Source: Cacajao melanocephalus (Eukaryota; Chordata; Mammalia; Primates; Pitheciidae). Taken from it: DNA of 64,000 nucleotides. A program made the position numbers and the translations under genes. Shown here in pieces: positions 1-12,138 of the stretch. The stretch's first letter is position 1, and the number at the start of each line of letters is the position of its first letter. The DNA is taken from contig CAUYLG010071188.1 of NCBI GenBank assembly GCA_963573385.1, forward strand, positions 1 through 64,000, written 5' to 3'. The notes beneath the pieces are model-generated. The model was not told where the DNA came from. It worked only from the letters and a program-made list of their open reading frames with translations, and ran no database searches.

Positions 1-99
1 GTTGGCTGCTTGTTTGTTATTTTCATCCCTTATTCCTTCCTGTCTCCATTGTTAAGTACAATTATTGGCATAAAAGAGGTTTTTAATACCCATTTTTAG

Positions 100-141
100 A
101 CTGCATTCTAGCCTGGGCAATAGAACAAGAATCCCGTTCTC
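100..141 (+). mobile_element. Alu 3' end fragment
   Basis: About 40 bp match the end of an Alu right arm (the segment ending in 'agcctgggcaatagaacaag' and running into a 'cgttctct' tail). The usual A-tail is replaced by a long pyrimidine tract, so only the terminal piece of the element is recognisable. The rest of the element is not visible upstream. Confidence 0.65.
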
Positions 142-304
142 TCTCTCTCTTTCTCTTCCTCTTTCTTTCTCTCTTACATTCTTTTTCTTTCTTTCTTTCA
201 CTCTCACTTTCTTTCCTCTCTTTTTCTTTCTTTCAAAAATAAAAAAAAATAAAAAAATAAATACACAAAAAATAAATACAAAATTTAAAAAAATTTAAAA
301 AAAA
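137..304. repeat. CT/CTTT pyrimidine tract followed by A-rich tract
   Basis: Positions 137-234 are almost pure C and T (CT, CTTT and CTTTT units). Positions 235-304 are almost pure A with scattered T, C and G. The junction makes a strand-asymmetric block of polypyrimidine next to polypurine. It probably grew out of the tail of the Alu fragment just upstream. Confidence 0.9.
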
Positions 305-501
305 GAAATGAACTTCCACCTAATTGAAAGATTTAAATCAGAACTGTCTTTTGCTCTTAACTAGTGGCCCACTAACCATCACTAATGAGTATAGTTACAA
401 AGATCTTCCTAGAATAAGAAGAAATTTATTGAAATCATCTACTGGGGAAATGGTATTTCTGACAATGCATACTAACTACTAGAGGACTCTTTTATTTAAC
501 A

Positions 502-649
502 GTGGTGGCCCGTGCCTCCAATCCCAGCTACTTGGGAGGCTGAGGCAGAAGGATCACTTGAGCCCAGGAGGTTGAGGCTGCAGTCAACCAAGTCCATGCC
601 ACTGTACTCCAGCCTGGGTGACAGAATAAAACCCTGAGAAAAAAAAAAA
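502..649 (+). mobile_element. Alu right-arm fragment (AluJ-like)
   Basis: The sequence carries the Alu core 'cccagctacttgggaggctg', 'gcccaggaggttgaggctgc' and 'ctccagcctgggtgacag', then a short A-tail at 639-649. The left arm is absent. The 'gaggctgcag' form and the divergence suggest an old AluJ-type copy. The element accounts for the 66-residue antisense open frame here, which is not a gene. Confidence 0.85.
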
Positions 650-699
650 GTAGAGGAACTTTCTCCTAAATGATGAAAATAGCCCAATACTCCCATAGA

Positions 700-1080
700 C
701 TGTTTTTTGGATAAACAGAAATTGACCCTTCTGCTGTTAAAATTTGAAACTTGTACTTGTTTTATCTGAGTTCCTTCTTGAGGGAAGGACCTTCAGTCCT
801 CTCACAAAAGATATCCAAGAACTGAAACTCACCAAATTGGCACCAAATGCCTCTTTGCCCCTCCCTAGTTCCTGTTGTCTTACACATGATTACATTTCTT
901 CCCTTCTATATAAACCCCTAGTTTTAGTCAGTCGGGAAGATGGGTTTGAGTCTGAGCTCCCATCTCTTTGGTTGTAGCACCAGATTAAAGCCTTCTTCCT
1001 TGGGAATACTTGTCTTCTCAGTGATTGTCTTTGTGTAGCGAACAGCAAGGTCTAGACCAAATCCCTGATGTGTTGGTAAG
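700..1080 (+). mobile_element. Solo LTR, ERV1 (class I) type
   Basis: The block has the order of a retroviral LTR. There is a TATA-like 'ctatataaacccc' near 906, an 'attaaa' polyadenylation signal near 983 followed by 'gccttcttccttgg', and a downstream stretch 'cagtgattgtctttgtgtag' typical of class I LTRs of the MER4 kind. No internal viral sequence is visible on either side, so it is a solo LTR. Boundaries are approximate, and the family name is from recollection. Confidence 0.6.
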
Positions 1081-3883
1081 AATAATAGAAACATTGCTGA
1101 ACAACATAGTAACCTGAAAAGTCAAGATGTAGGTAACATTCCTTCCTGCAGGTCATCTGTATTGAGCTATTAACGTATTTGTCTGCTTTGGTGGCTTGTA
1201 CCTGATGGTGAGAGTGACTGGTGCTCATTAATTCCCAACTCCAGGTTCAAGGTTAATTATAAATCAGTCATGTCAGGTGTATTTAGACTACAGATATCAG
1301 CTGAAGCTAAAAATCAAGACTTTTTATCCCAGAGAGCCAGTTTTTGAACTTTTTTTAAATCACAACAGGTTAAATAGTTGACTCTTCAGTGTCTCTTCCA
1401 TCACAATGTTTTCACATATCAGTTATTATATGTATTAATGATTAACAGTAAGTAAAAAGGAAAACTCCTCACTCCAGACCAGAAAAGACTCTTTATGACT
1501 GATTTCCCTCAAGAATGAAGGGTAAGAAACAACTGGTAGGAATCCCAGGGCAAAGAAGATAATATTTTACTAAGTCAAATTTCTTAGAAATTTACAAAGA
1601 TCAGTCCATCCTGTGATTATACCTTATTCCATCATTCTCCAGGATTACTATTCTTATGAGAAGAAGGGCACTGTAGACCTTTTATTTCTTCTAGGTGAAG
1701 AAGTTTTGCCTGTGTGTATCTGTTAGTTTATACATGTGTAGAGGAAGTATAACTACATCTGTGCAGGGTGATAAATGATAAAAGACATTGTCTTGAAACC
1801 TCAAAATAAAAGAAGTTTTAGACATGGTCCTTTACTTAAATTTCAGTGTTTTACAGCTGAGGATTTAGGCTTAGAAAACTGAAGGAAAATTCAAAACTCT
1901 GTCATTTGATCAATAGCCACAAAATTTTCCACTCAATGGCACTGTATATTAAGTGTATTCTGCACATATTCTGTACATTAAGTATATTATAAATTCTTAT
2001 TTATACATTATGAAAAATGGAATAGTATTAGGATCTCACAATTTTTCATCATAAATTCAAAAGCCCAAATTCTACAATAAAGGAAAATGCATAAAGACTC
2101 TTTTTACTAATGATTCTCCATATGCATAAAAGTATCTTGGATATTTGTAAAAAATGGAAATCAATGAGACTAAACTCCAGAAATCCTCTTTTCATAGGAC
2201 TAAAATAATTTGAATAAAGTAATAACAGGTGAAGGTGTAATTCTGACATAGATGATTCCCACTTACATTCTGAAACATGCCAACAGGAGAGATCATCAGG
2301 GTTTGCCATTCGGTGGAATCAAAACCCAAAGCCCTTGTCAATCACTGAGGCCCACTGTTTCTTCTCAACCCAGGGCCATGGCTGTCCTTGAGCCATTTTC
2401 CACCTTCCACGAATGAATATCACTTAGCACAGTGTCTTTAGCAAAGACTACACAAACATAATGAATAAGAGTTTCCTTGTCTTCTAGACCAGGATGGGAG
2501 CGGGTGGTGAAAGGGATAATATCACCTGGAAGTTATTTGATGTCATATAGGAACCTTGGTATCAGCTCAGGTGTGATCATCTCAATATACCCAAATCCCA
2601 ATTATTTCATCACCTCCAAGACTCATAGAAACACACTATTTTTCTTTAATAATGTCATCTCCTCATTAAACACTCACATTCTGAGGATCCCACTTATGAA
2701 TAAACATCATGGTCAAAGTTTAAATAAGTTACAGAAAGAATTTATTTGGTATTATGACAAAAAGCAAGAGGTCAAATGCCAATGGGCATTTATCCTCTCT
2801 AAAACATGCCAGTGATAGCTCTTCATGCTCACACATAACACAAATTAATCAATAATCAGGACACTTTAAGATGGCAATAAAGACATTTAATTCTTTAAGA
2901 ATTCATTTCTGATTCTTTAATTAAAAAATATTTGACAGTAAGAAAGAACAAGTAAATTATAAATTTAAGATGAAATGGGAGGACAAAGTGGAAATCTTCC
3001 TGTCTCTCTGACGCAGTTTCTGCTCTAAAGAACATACCTGTTGTTCTATGCTGCAAGATATTATACAGACATCATTTTCTCAATAATTTTTTTGTGTAAG
3101 ATAGTCACCATATAATAGAGTTATTATATCAGTTGAAAAGAAAATAAATTTTCCCATTATTTGGGTTTTTTACTTGTTGATACAATTATTCTGTGTATGA
3201 GTATACAGATATAAATCTTGTGGATGGAGCATTTGATAAGGCAAACAGAGAAAGATACATAAATATCTCTTACTCTTGTCTACAGAAAATAAAATACAAA
3301 CTATTGGGAAAAAACACACAGGTCTTGAATTTTTGTTCTGGTGATTTAGCATGGCAAAACTAATAGTGAAGGATAAAAGTCTTCTTGGAAGCAGACACGA
3401 CACAAACTTTCCAGTGTTTGCTGGAATATTCCAGGGGATTTGCATGTGCACACAATAGAAGTGTGATATATTTTCTCATGGATAATTATCCCCTTGGTTG
3501 CTGCCAAATACTTCAAGCATCACCTGGTGTTCCAGTGAGGTCACTGGAATGCCCTAGGAACACATACTTATGGAGGGCCAACCACAAGTCAGTATTGTGA
3601 TTTAAAAATATCAAAATATATCTTGGAGAAAGGAAATATCAGTTTATTTTTCAACATATGAGCATGTAGCATGTATCATAATTTTTGAAAAATCCAGTAG
3701 GAGAGCAGAATAAAAGGTATTCTCTGAAAGTTTAAAGGTTAAACTTAATCCTAGTAATTGTATGTTGAGGCAGGTACTCAGACAATATTGCCACAAATTT
3801 CAGAAATAAAATTTATAGTATATTACCCATTACAAAATAATGCATACACCTAGACCAAGGACTTTCATGGCTAGGACTTTAAG
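1081..3883. other. Unassigned AT-rich sequence
   Basis: No repeat family was recognised. The longest open frame, 2477-2815 on the plus strand (112 codons), has no motif, no compositional bias and no recognisable splice context, so it is treated as chance. Confidence 0.5.
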
Positions 3884-4087
3884 GTAGGAGTCAGAATCTT
3901 TTCCTATAAGAGCCCAGATAGTAATATTTCAGGTTTTGCAGGCCATTCAGTCTGAGTGTCAACTGTTCAATTCTGCTCTTATCGCATAAAAGCTGCTATA
4001 GACAAATACAAACAAATGAATATGGCTGTGTTCTGATAGAATATTATTTACAAAAACAGGCATTAGGTTATAGTTTGCCAACCTCTG
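3884..4087 (+). mobile_element. hAT-Charlie type MITE relic
   Basis: The stretch 'gagcccagatagtaatattt', then 'ggttttgcaggccattcagt', and later 'atggctgtgttctgatagaa' with 'atttacaaaaacaggc', match in order a common non-autonomous hAT-Charlie family. That family begins with a 'ggtcagcaaact'-type end and closes with its complement, here 'agtttgccaacctctg'. Both decayed terminal inverted ends are visible. It carries no coding capacity. Confidence 0.75.
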
Positions 4088-6369
4088 TCCTAAGGCATTA
4101 AGCAGAATTAGCAAGATTCATTATACAGATATTATGAAAACATGTTATTTATAATAACCAAAATTCAAACACAACCAACATTCCCAATATAATGGACATA
4201 ATTATTACAAATCTACCTAATGACATAATATTGGTCTGTTTAAAATGGCATTATTAGGAGAATACAGTAGATTATTAAATTATGCATATAGTGGGATTCT
4301 AATTTTATTACATATAGAAATATTCAATATGCAGATCTTCAGGATCTTTGGCTGATTTGGGAATTTTATTAAAAATAAGAAAAATCAAGTTGTGTTGGGT
4401 ATATAGTCAAAATATTTGAAAACAAACTTGAATAAATTCTTTGAAAAATCAAGTTAATATATGGAAGGTTTAATGTAACATGATTGCCAACTTTCCAAAA
4501 ATTAATTTCCAAATTCAAGTAGTACCTAAAAAAAATTATAACTGGTTTTCGTGGATTTTGACAAAGAAAAAAAAAGCCAAGATAATTTTGAAGAAGAAGA
4601 ACAAGGCTTTTGTACATTGTGAGGTACTAAAAATTATTGAAAAGCTGTTTTAATTATGAAAGTGTGATATTAACACATGAATAGGACAATGGACAATCTT
4701 AGGCCTCTAGAAATGTGCCATATATCAGAAATTTGATCAAAATGCCAATGTTGAATTTTAGCCAAGCTTTGTATTACCAATACAATAGTTAAAACAATCC
4801 CCCACCCCACCATTTTTTTCTCCAAAATCGCCACACACTTTCGTGTTCCAGGAAATGCCTAAATACAAAACATATCCTTGCATAGCCTCAAAAGAGATCC
4901 TCTACAACATTCCTCATGGCTTCCTAAAAATCCAGATGACTCTGGTTTATTTGCCTGTTTAAAATCCCAAGCCTACTTCTTTTCCTTTGAGATGCTCTTT
5001 AATTTTCTTCTAATTGCAATGACTTAGATAAAATAATCTCCTTGAATTTCAGTAGATTTTGTCTTTTACAAAAGTCAAATGGAAAAATAGAGACCATTTG
5101 ATATATTGGCCTTAGAAAACAGGTTACAATAATTGGGTTAAAAAAAAAAAAAGTATTCCTTTCTCCCTCTCCATGACATAGACATAGATACATTTTTGTA
5201 GGTAAAAAGTAAACTTTACAGTTTTAAAAAAATATAGGACACTATCTTTATGGCTGTAAAGTAGGAAAATATTTTCCTAAATAAGACACAAAAACACAAA
5301 TCAAAAAGCAAAAGTGTGATAATTTTGGTATATATTTTGTAAGTTACAAATGTGAACTTCAAGAGATATCATTAAAAATTAAAAAGCAGTGAATGCCATT
5401 GAATGGGAAATTAATAGTGGAATTTTTCACGGTTTTCTAAAGTTATTTTATGTTAGAATTATTTCACAGTAAAAAAAAATAAGTTTGAGATCTAATATTT
5501 GGCAATCTTCTACTCTAGGATGGAATATTCAATTCACTCTTATAACTCAGCAATTACTCGTCAGTCCTGTTCCAGGTCAAGCAATATCCATGACTAGAAT
5601 TGCAGTCTGCATGTATCCGCACTCTGATTTTTAAATCTTTTAAAATAATCATGGGGAGGAGACATAGTTTGAATTAGCTAGTGGTTGAACCAACCACTAG
5701 CAGTAGTTGACCACTTGAGGTCATCTCACCTCAAGGAGAGTCTTCATAGGAGGACTCGTTCTCTCTGAGTGGAAAAGGTGGTAGTGTCCGCTCCAATATC
5801 CAGATTCTTTTAAAGTCTGCTCTTAGAGGTAATTAAACAATATATGTAAAAGGAGTATCAAAAAGATGAGCTCTGATTTATGAAAAAATATAGAGAAAAG
5901 AGGAAGGTAGAAAGGGCTTCCTGCTGAGAAAATAAATTCAGTCGTGTAGAAAACAGAATAATAAAACTGCCATAGATTGGTATATCACTGTTTCTTCCTA
6001 GGAACACTGAGGATTTTCCATTCGATTACTTCATTTTATCCTCATAAATAGGTGCCAGGTAGAGACTGGATTTTAAGATTTTTGAAATTAGAAACTGCCA
6101 AATTGAAGATTATAATTATTTTCTGCCTTATTGGCATTTGTCTTGGGGCAGATTTTCTTTTATTCTGGGAAGGACAACTTGGACAATTCAACCTTTTAAG
6201 TCATACAGATTTTAGGCAAATAAGATAAGTATTTAAAAATTTTTTGGAAAGTCCTGAATCAATGATGGAATCCGAATTATGATGCTTTTGTAATAAACGT
6301 GAAGTGAGCTTTTTAATAGGATGACCTTTGTTCATCTATAAAGCAACAGCTTTTTGTAGGTGCAAATAG
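4088..6369. other. Unassigned AT-rich sequence
   Basis: No gene or repeat family was recognised. It contains one short perfect hairpin, listed separately at 5677-5701. Confidence 0.5.
5677..5701. repeat. Perfect short inverted repeat
   Basis: Two 11-bp arms, 'gctagtggttg' and 'caaccactagc', are separated by 'aac'. There is no mismatch in the arms. No neighbouring transposon was recognised that would explain it. Confidence 0.85.
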
Positions 6370-6798
6370 TGAGTTGTGGGTGGAACTGTGTCCCCCAAAA
6401 CGATACGTTGAAGTCCTAATTTCTAAAAGTGACCTCATTTGGAAACAAGGACTTTGCAGATACAGTCAAGTTAAGATGAGGTCATAACCAGTTAGGGTGG
6501 GCCCTATTCCAATGACTGGTATCCTTACAGAAAAGGGGAGATCTGGACACAGGGAAGAAAAAGCATGTGTCAGTGAAGGTCACAACTGTGTCTACAAACC
6601 AAGGAACTGTAAGAATTGTCAGTAATCACCAGATGCTAGAAGGGAATCATGGAACAGAGTCTCTGTCAGAGACTTCAGAAAAATCCAGTTCTTGATTTCT
6701 GACTTCTGGCCTCTAGAATTATGCAAATAAATATCTGTTGTTTTAAGCCACCTCATTTATAGTACTTTGGTATGAATGCCTTAAAAAAAAAAACTAAT
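6370..6798 (+). mobile_element. MaLR-type (MLT1-like) solo LTR
   Basis: Landmarks in order are 'actgtgtcccccaaaa', 'gacctcatttggaaac', 'ctttgcagatacagt', 'gttaagatgaggtcat', 'agggtgggccctattcc', 'gacttctggcctctag', an 'aataaa' signal near 6727, and 'ctgttgttttaagccacc'. This is the standard layout of mammalian ERVL-MaLR LTRs. No internal sequence remains. A short A-run near 6782 interrupts the decayed 3' end. Confidence 0.85.
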
Positions 6799-6937
6799 GC
6801 AAGTCAAATTTATTTTATTTCAGTTGAGTTGAGTTTCATTTTCCCTTAATGTGGAATTAGAATATCTAATGCTTGATATTTATGTATTTTTTGTGGTATG
6901 TGGAGGGGAGATATGTGAGAAACACACACACACACAC

Positions 6938-6975
<38 letters not shown>

Positions 6976-8042
6976 CAAGACAGACAGACAGAAACAAAGA
7001 GACAGAGAGTTTTAAGTAATTTCTTTGTTCTCATTAGCTACCTAGACCATATTTACCCAGAATAGAACCTCAGATCTGATTGTCTCTTTAAGTCCCACAC
7101 GTTGAAAGGCAATCAAAGGAATTGGAATGAGCTACCTCCCAGAAGGTGTTATTTAATATAACAGAACAGATTTGAGAACGTGCTGTCAGTTATGGCTGAT
7201 CATTCGATCCAGACCACATCATATTCATGGAAGTTACTCTAAAGTAATGGGCATTCTCACTGCCAGTCATCCTGAAAGTAAGTTAAAAAGCAGGAAATGA
7301 GCTGGAACTTGGACTCCAGGAAGTCAAGCGTTCAGGAAGAGTCTTCCTCTTGTCTCCGGGAGTAAAGTTGTGCCCACTCTTCCAGGCACGGAGATAATGT
7401 CAATTCTTATTTCTGTGAGATGAGCCAGAGCCCAGCATGTGAAGGCCTATGCATAGTCAGGGCAATGACTTCAGAGTTTTTTTATGTGGGACCTAAGAAT
7501 AATCCCTCCTAGTTGGAAATAAGCACAACCTTTCTGTTGTACTTATTTTAGTATCAGCCTTTATAAATTCTCGATACATCTTGCTTTCTGGTGTGAGTAA
7601 TATTATAAAAAGCTAGGTGGAGGACTGGAATTGTCAGTGGCTATGGCCAGGAAAGAAAAACTCCATCTAGCAGATGACCTGAGGTAAATGCAGGAGTGTG
7701 ATGGCAAAATAAGAACATGGGAGTAAGTGTAGATTTGTTCTGGAGCATCAGTGAATCTTTCCAGGGACACCAGAAACTATGCAGTACATTTTTAAGAACT
7801 CCACATTTTGGACATACAGGATAGTAAAAATTCTAACTATAATAATTTAGATGTTCAAAATATGTCACTTTTATACACATAGTCTGGTAAGGCTCCATTA
7901 TTACAGCATCCAATTGCGTCTGGCCCTTGGTAGGTGCTCTTCAAGTTCGCCTCCATTAAGCTTTTTTTGTTTGCTTTAAAGATAAAACAAATGAAGAGTA
8001 GAGAGGTTGGTAGGGGAGATGTTAGACTTAAGTACATGAGAG
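6799..8042. other. Unassigned sequence around a CA/GA array
   Basis: Apart from the microsatellite at 6921-7009, no gene or repeat family was recognised. The 62-residue antisense frame rich in Ser, Leu, Cys and Val is the translated microsatellite. Confidence 0.5.
6921..7009. repeat. Compound (CA)n-(GA)n-(CAGA)n microsatellite
   Basis: CA dinucleotides run directly into GA dinucleotides and then CAGA/CAAAGA units. The GA part is a pure purine tract on the plus strand. Confidence 0.95.
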
Positions 8043-8612
8043 TTTGGTAGTTATTCTTCGAATGCGTCCCCCAATTCCTCCCATCTCTGAACACAGATGT
8101 TGCTCCTCACTTCAAGAAATGAAATGATCTCTCCTCTTTTTGGATTTGGGCTGGCCATGTGTGTTGCTTTCACCCACAGAATGTGGTTGAAGTGACATCC
8201 TGGGAATTCAGCGATATCAGATCCTAAGAGGACTGGTAGCTTCTGCATCCTTCCTCTCAATGCTTCCTCTTGGATTATTCTCTCTTGACACACAGCCCCC
8301 ATGCTGTAAGAAGTCCAAGCCGTGTACAAAAGCAATATGAAAGAAAATGAAACGCTCCCATTGACATCCCCAGAGCAGCTCCCAGTCAGGAATCAGCATC
8401 AACTGCCAAGCCATGTCTGTGTGTGATTTCAGAAATTCAGCCCTAGGCTCTAGATGATGGCAACCCCATTAAACCTCATGTAGAGTGGAAGAACTGCTCA
8501 GTTGAGTCCAGTAACACACAGAATTGGTAAAGATAATAAATTGCTGTTTTCAACCACTAAGTTGGACATGGGGAGAAGTATGATTCTTATACAGCAATAA
8601 ATTACTGAAACA
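8043..8612 (+). mobile_element. MLT1-type solo LTR (ERVL-MaLR)
   Basis: The order of landmarks fits an old MLT1 LTR: 'tttgggctggccatgtgtgt', 'cacagaatgtggttgaagtg', 'taagaggactggtagcttct', 'catgctgtaagaagtccaag', 'gaagaactgctcagttgagt', 'gataataaattgctgttttc', 'aaccactaagttgg' and a closing 'acagcaataaattactgaaa'. It lies about 1.2 kb from another MaLR-type LTR in the same orientation. The two are too different to be a provirus pair. Confidence 0.85.
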
Positions 8613-10589
8613 AATCCTAATAGCCTTGAAATTACTCCGCCAAAGCCATCCAAGGCATTAAAATAGTCTTTTGTTCCGTATTAAATGCAAACTAATGTAC
8701 TTTTGTCACTTTTTAAAAAAACCATTTCACAGCTAAAAAGAAAATAGTCAAACAATACTCTGAACTTGATGGAATACTGTGGCGTAGATGAAGAAAACTC
8801 TTCTGAGTATCAAAACTATAATGGCCCTTCAGACAAAAACTCTCTTGCAGACATCTGTCCATTCTTTATATGTGTATGGCATCTTAAAGTAGTTTGTAAA
8901 TTTCTACTTCATATGTTTTTATAAGATGACATTTTTCATTGTTCCAATTACTTATTATTTTTGTTTAAGCTGGACTTAATTTTAAGATATATGCAATCCA
9001 ATTTAATATTGCATTCAGAAAGTAAGAACTCTGGCCTCATTATTTGCACGACCTTAATATGAGCCCAAGAAAAATGGGCTGGACAAAATTTATTGCTTTT
9101 ACTTTATTTTTTCCCGCCACAAAACCATGCCCTTTGTGTTTGTTAGGGCTGGTGATTTTTTTGACTTCGTTCACAAATGCTGGGCAAAATAAAGTTTAGA
9201 CGTGGAGAAGAAAAGTCATTATGTGAACATTACACCTACGTATGCTAACCTGGGTATCTTTCATCATTGCTGCGTTATTCACAAAGTGGTGAATTTTAGT
9301 ATTCTTATATGAACAATATAGATTGATAATCAGCTTAATCATTTCAATTGGATGGTTTTTCAGAGATTTCAGCTATGATTTTCTCCCTCAAAAATTTCCA
9401 TTGAATGAAAATGACACCATAATGCCTGAAAGTATAAGAAGTAATAGACTCAAGAAAAACTGTTTCTCTAGAGACTATTAAAGATCTATAAACATTTTTA
9501 TAGAAAATGGAACATATTAAAATAAGCTTTTATAAAACATTTTCATAAGATCTTCTATATCTTCTTGTGATTTTAAATTAAACTGACTTAGTAAAAATCA
9601 GGGATTATCTCTGACACATCTTTTGGTAGAATGGAGAAATGAAAGATCTTCTGATTTATAGTGTGATATTTAGCAAGGTTGATTAAATCTAAGTGATAAT
9701 CTTTGAGTAACACCATTTAACACGTCACTCTTAACTCATGAAGAACAAGCCAAAGTAGTGAACTGAAATGTGAAATGATCAATGGTCAAATATAATAAAA
9801 CATCAAATAAACACAATAAAAAACATTGAAGTCTCATTTGATTTTCTTTACTCATCCTGAGCTATTTTTCTGGTAGTATATCCTTAAATCTTCAAAGACA
9901 AAATCCATTACACAGTCCTTCATATGACTCTAGAAAGGGTAATATATACCTGGACATTGCTGTTTGCCTTAATTCAAACTATTTTTCTAATTCATTCTTT
10001 TTGATGAGACAAGTAACACTAATGAGCTAAATTAAGTTGACTGGGGCATTTGTTTTTATGGTTAAATATAACATTTCCAACTTTTTAAGTAGTTTTGGCT
10101 CAACACTAAAAATTGTTCATGTCATTTAAATCAGATAACAAAATCCATGTACAAGAAACTCTAACTTAAATAGCAACTATATTCCTTAATATAAACGAGG
10201 GTCCACTATACATGAGGGTCCACTATGTTATTATTTTTCTAATGGTACTTACAAATTTTTATTTCATATATTACTATTATATACAAAATTTTTACAATAT
10301 AGTTTATATGTTTTATTTAAATATCATTTTGTTCTGTTCTATGCATATAGCAATTTTATAAGATTAGATATATTTTTGACTCAACATTAAGAGATACACT
10401 ACTACTTGTATATATTATGTAAAATATCAGCTTTCAAACAAAATCTCACAATTCTTTAGATTTAAAACAACAGCAAAATAAATTACAGTACACCTATACT
10501 TAACCACTATACCCAGTACACTATGTTCATCATGAACCCACACCTATTTCTGAAAGGTATATAAAACTATGATAATCCTTGGGGCACCA
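8613..10589. other. Unassigned AT-rich sequence
   Basis: No gene or known repeat was recognised. A 13-bp direct repeat, 'gagggtccactat', occurs at 10197 and 10214 with a 17-bp period. Confidence 0.5.
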
Positions 10590-11115
10590 TATTGATTACT
10601 TACTGCTTCATAGCAAACTACTGTACAAACAATAGCTTATAATAGGCATTCTTGACCACAATTGTTTGGGACAAGGAGACTTACAGGACTCAGCTTATCT
10701 CTACTCCAGGGCTCTTTGTCAGGGCTGATATAACTAAGGAGAAAATTCAAGATGGCTTAACTCACATGTCTGTCACCTTTGTTGTGCTGGCACAGAATAG
10801 ATGTGAGCTGGCTTGCACAGGTGGGTTGCTCTTTTCTCTGGTGTTGACTGGGCTCTCTCATGTGTCTGGGCCTTCACTGGATCTTCTTCTCCACTTGGTT
10901 TCTCACCCCCAGGATCTTTCTCTCCATAACAGGATAGCCTGGACTCCTTTATATAGTGGTAATGGTTCCCCTGTATGAAATCAGAAACTGAAAGAAAATC
11001 TCTTGAATTTTCATCTCATAAGCCCCAGAACATTTCTCCCAGAATCATATTGGAAAAAAAAAAAAGGCATAAAGCCAGGGCAAATCAAAGGGATGAGACA
11101 CTGGGGACCATTTGG
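10590..11115 (-). mobile_element. Possible ERVL/MaLR LTR relic, antisense
   Basis: The left end, with 'actgcttcatagcaaacta' and 'aatagcttataataggcatt', resembles the complement of an MLT1-like 3' end. The middle ('gactgggctctctcatgtgt' and 'tggcttaactcacatgtctg') fits the antisense LTR families that carry repeated 'ggctgg...ctcacatg' words. The match is weak and many indels are needed. The 108-codon plus-strand frame at 10652-10978 lies inside and is probably chance. Confidence 0.4.
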
Positions 11116-12138
11116 ACCATTTTTAACAATCTGATTTTTAACATCTTTTAACAACTGCTACACAGATCTTTCTTAATTTTTTAAATTGTAACAGAATCTG
11201 TTACTCTTTGAAGAAGTGTTGTATGAGTTTTGTTTTTGTTTTTCTGATCTGCTTTTAGGCTATGAATTTGGCTAGAAAAAAATTCTTGCAGTATCATTTT
11301 TTTTTTGATGCTCCTCCTTAAAGACTGTGGAGTAAAGCAAATGTTCAGACTTTTATTTTAAATGGAGCATTTGAAATATTATAATGTGAGAATCTAAATT
11401 TTTAAAAAACATGTATTGTTCAAAATTCAGCATTATTCAGAAACACTTTCTGTTTCATTTTTCCTTCTACTGTTGCTAGCAAGTACAAGTATAGATTTAG
11501 AGAGAGTTTCCTTTTACCTTACTCTAAGCTCTACTATAGAAGTTCCTCCTAAACTTCAGCCAAGGTTTCTCTTTTTTTAGTCTTCTCTTTTTTAATTATG
11601 GTAATTACTCTAAAATTTTATTAAAAGTCAAAGTCAAAAAGAATACAGCAGGTATTCATTCATTTATTTATTTTACTAAAAACTAATCATATTCTATATG
11701 TCAGGTATCGAATTAATTCAGTAAAGCATACTTCTTCATCCCAAAGAGCTACCACAGAAAAAAAGCAAACAAGTTAACATTCATTATAATTCGGCATGAT
11801 AACTGCAACCATTCTAGCCAAAACAAATGTGTTGTGCAAAAAAAAGAGACTCTACTGCAAAAGATTTGGGCAATGTCAGTGACATCACTTGATGCAGTCT
11901 GAAACTCACAGCAGAAGAGTCAAAAGATATATGCCCTGTTATTTTCTTCTTGGTAACCTGTGAAGAGGCATGTGTAAGTCAGGCACTGGGAAAACTCCAT
12001 GAGCTGTACTCCTGTGCCCCCAGGGAGATATGTTGATGACAAACTGATTTAGGATAGATGTAATAAACAGAGAGGAAAATGAATAGGTAATAGTTGCTTA
12101 TTTCACAAACCTGATTGTAATAAATACATACATACATA
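11116..12138. other. Unassigned AT-rich sequence
   Basis: No gene or repeat was recognised. The last 20 bp are a short CATA run next to the mariner insertion. Confidence 0.5.

Noticed and set aside
2477..2815. 112-codon open frame
   Set aside because: No domain, signal, coiled coil or codon bias was recognised, and there is no convincing promoter or splice context. It is consistent with chance in 64 kb.
6370..8612. Two MaLR-type LTRs in the same orientation as ends of one provirus
   Set aside because: They belong to clearly different LTR types, and the 1.2 kb between them shows no internal retroviral sequence.
10652..10978. 108-codon open frame
   Set aside because: It lies in a probable antisense LTR relic; the Leu/Ser content comes from that sequence.
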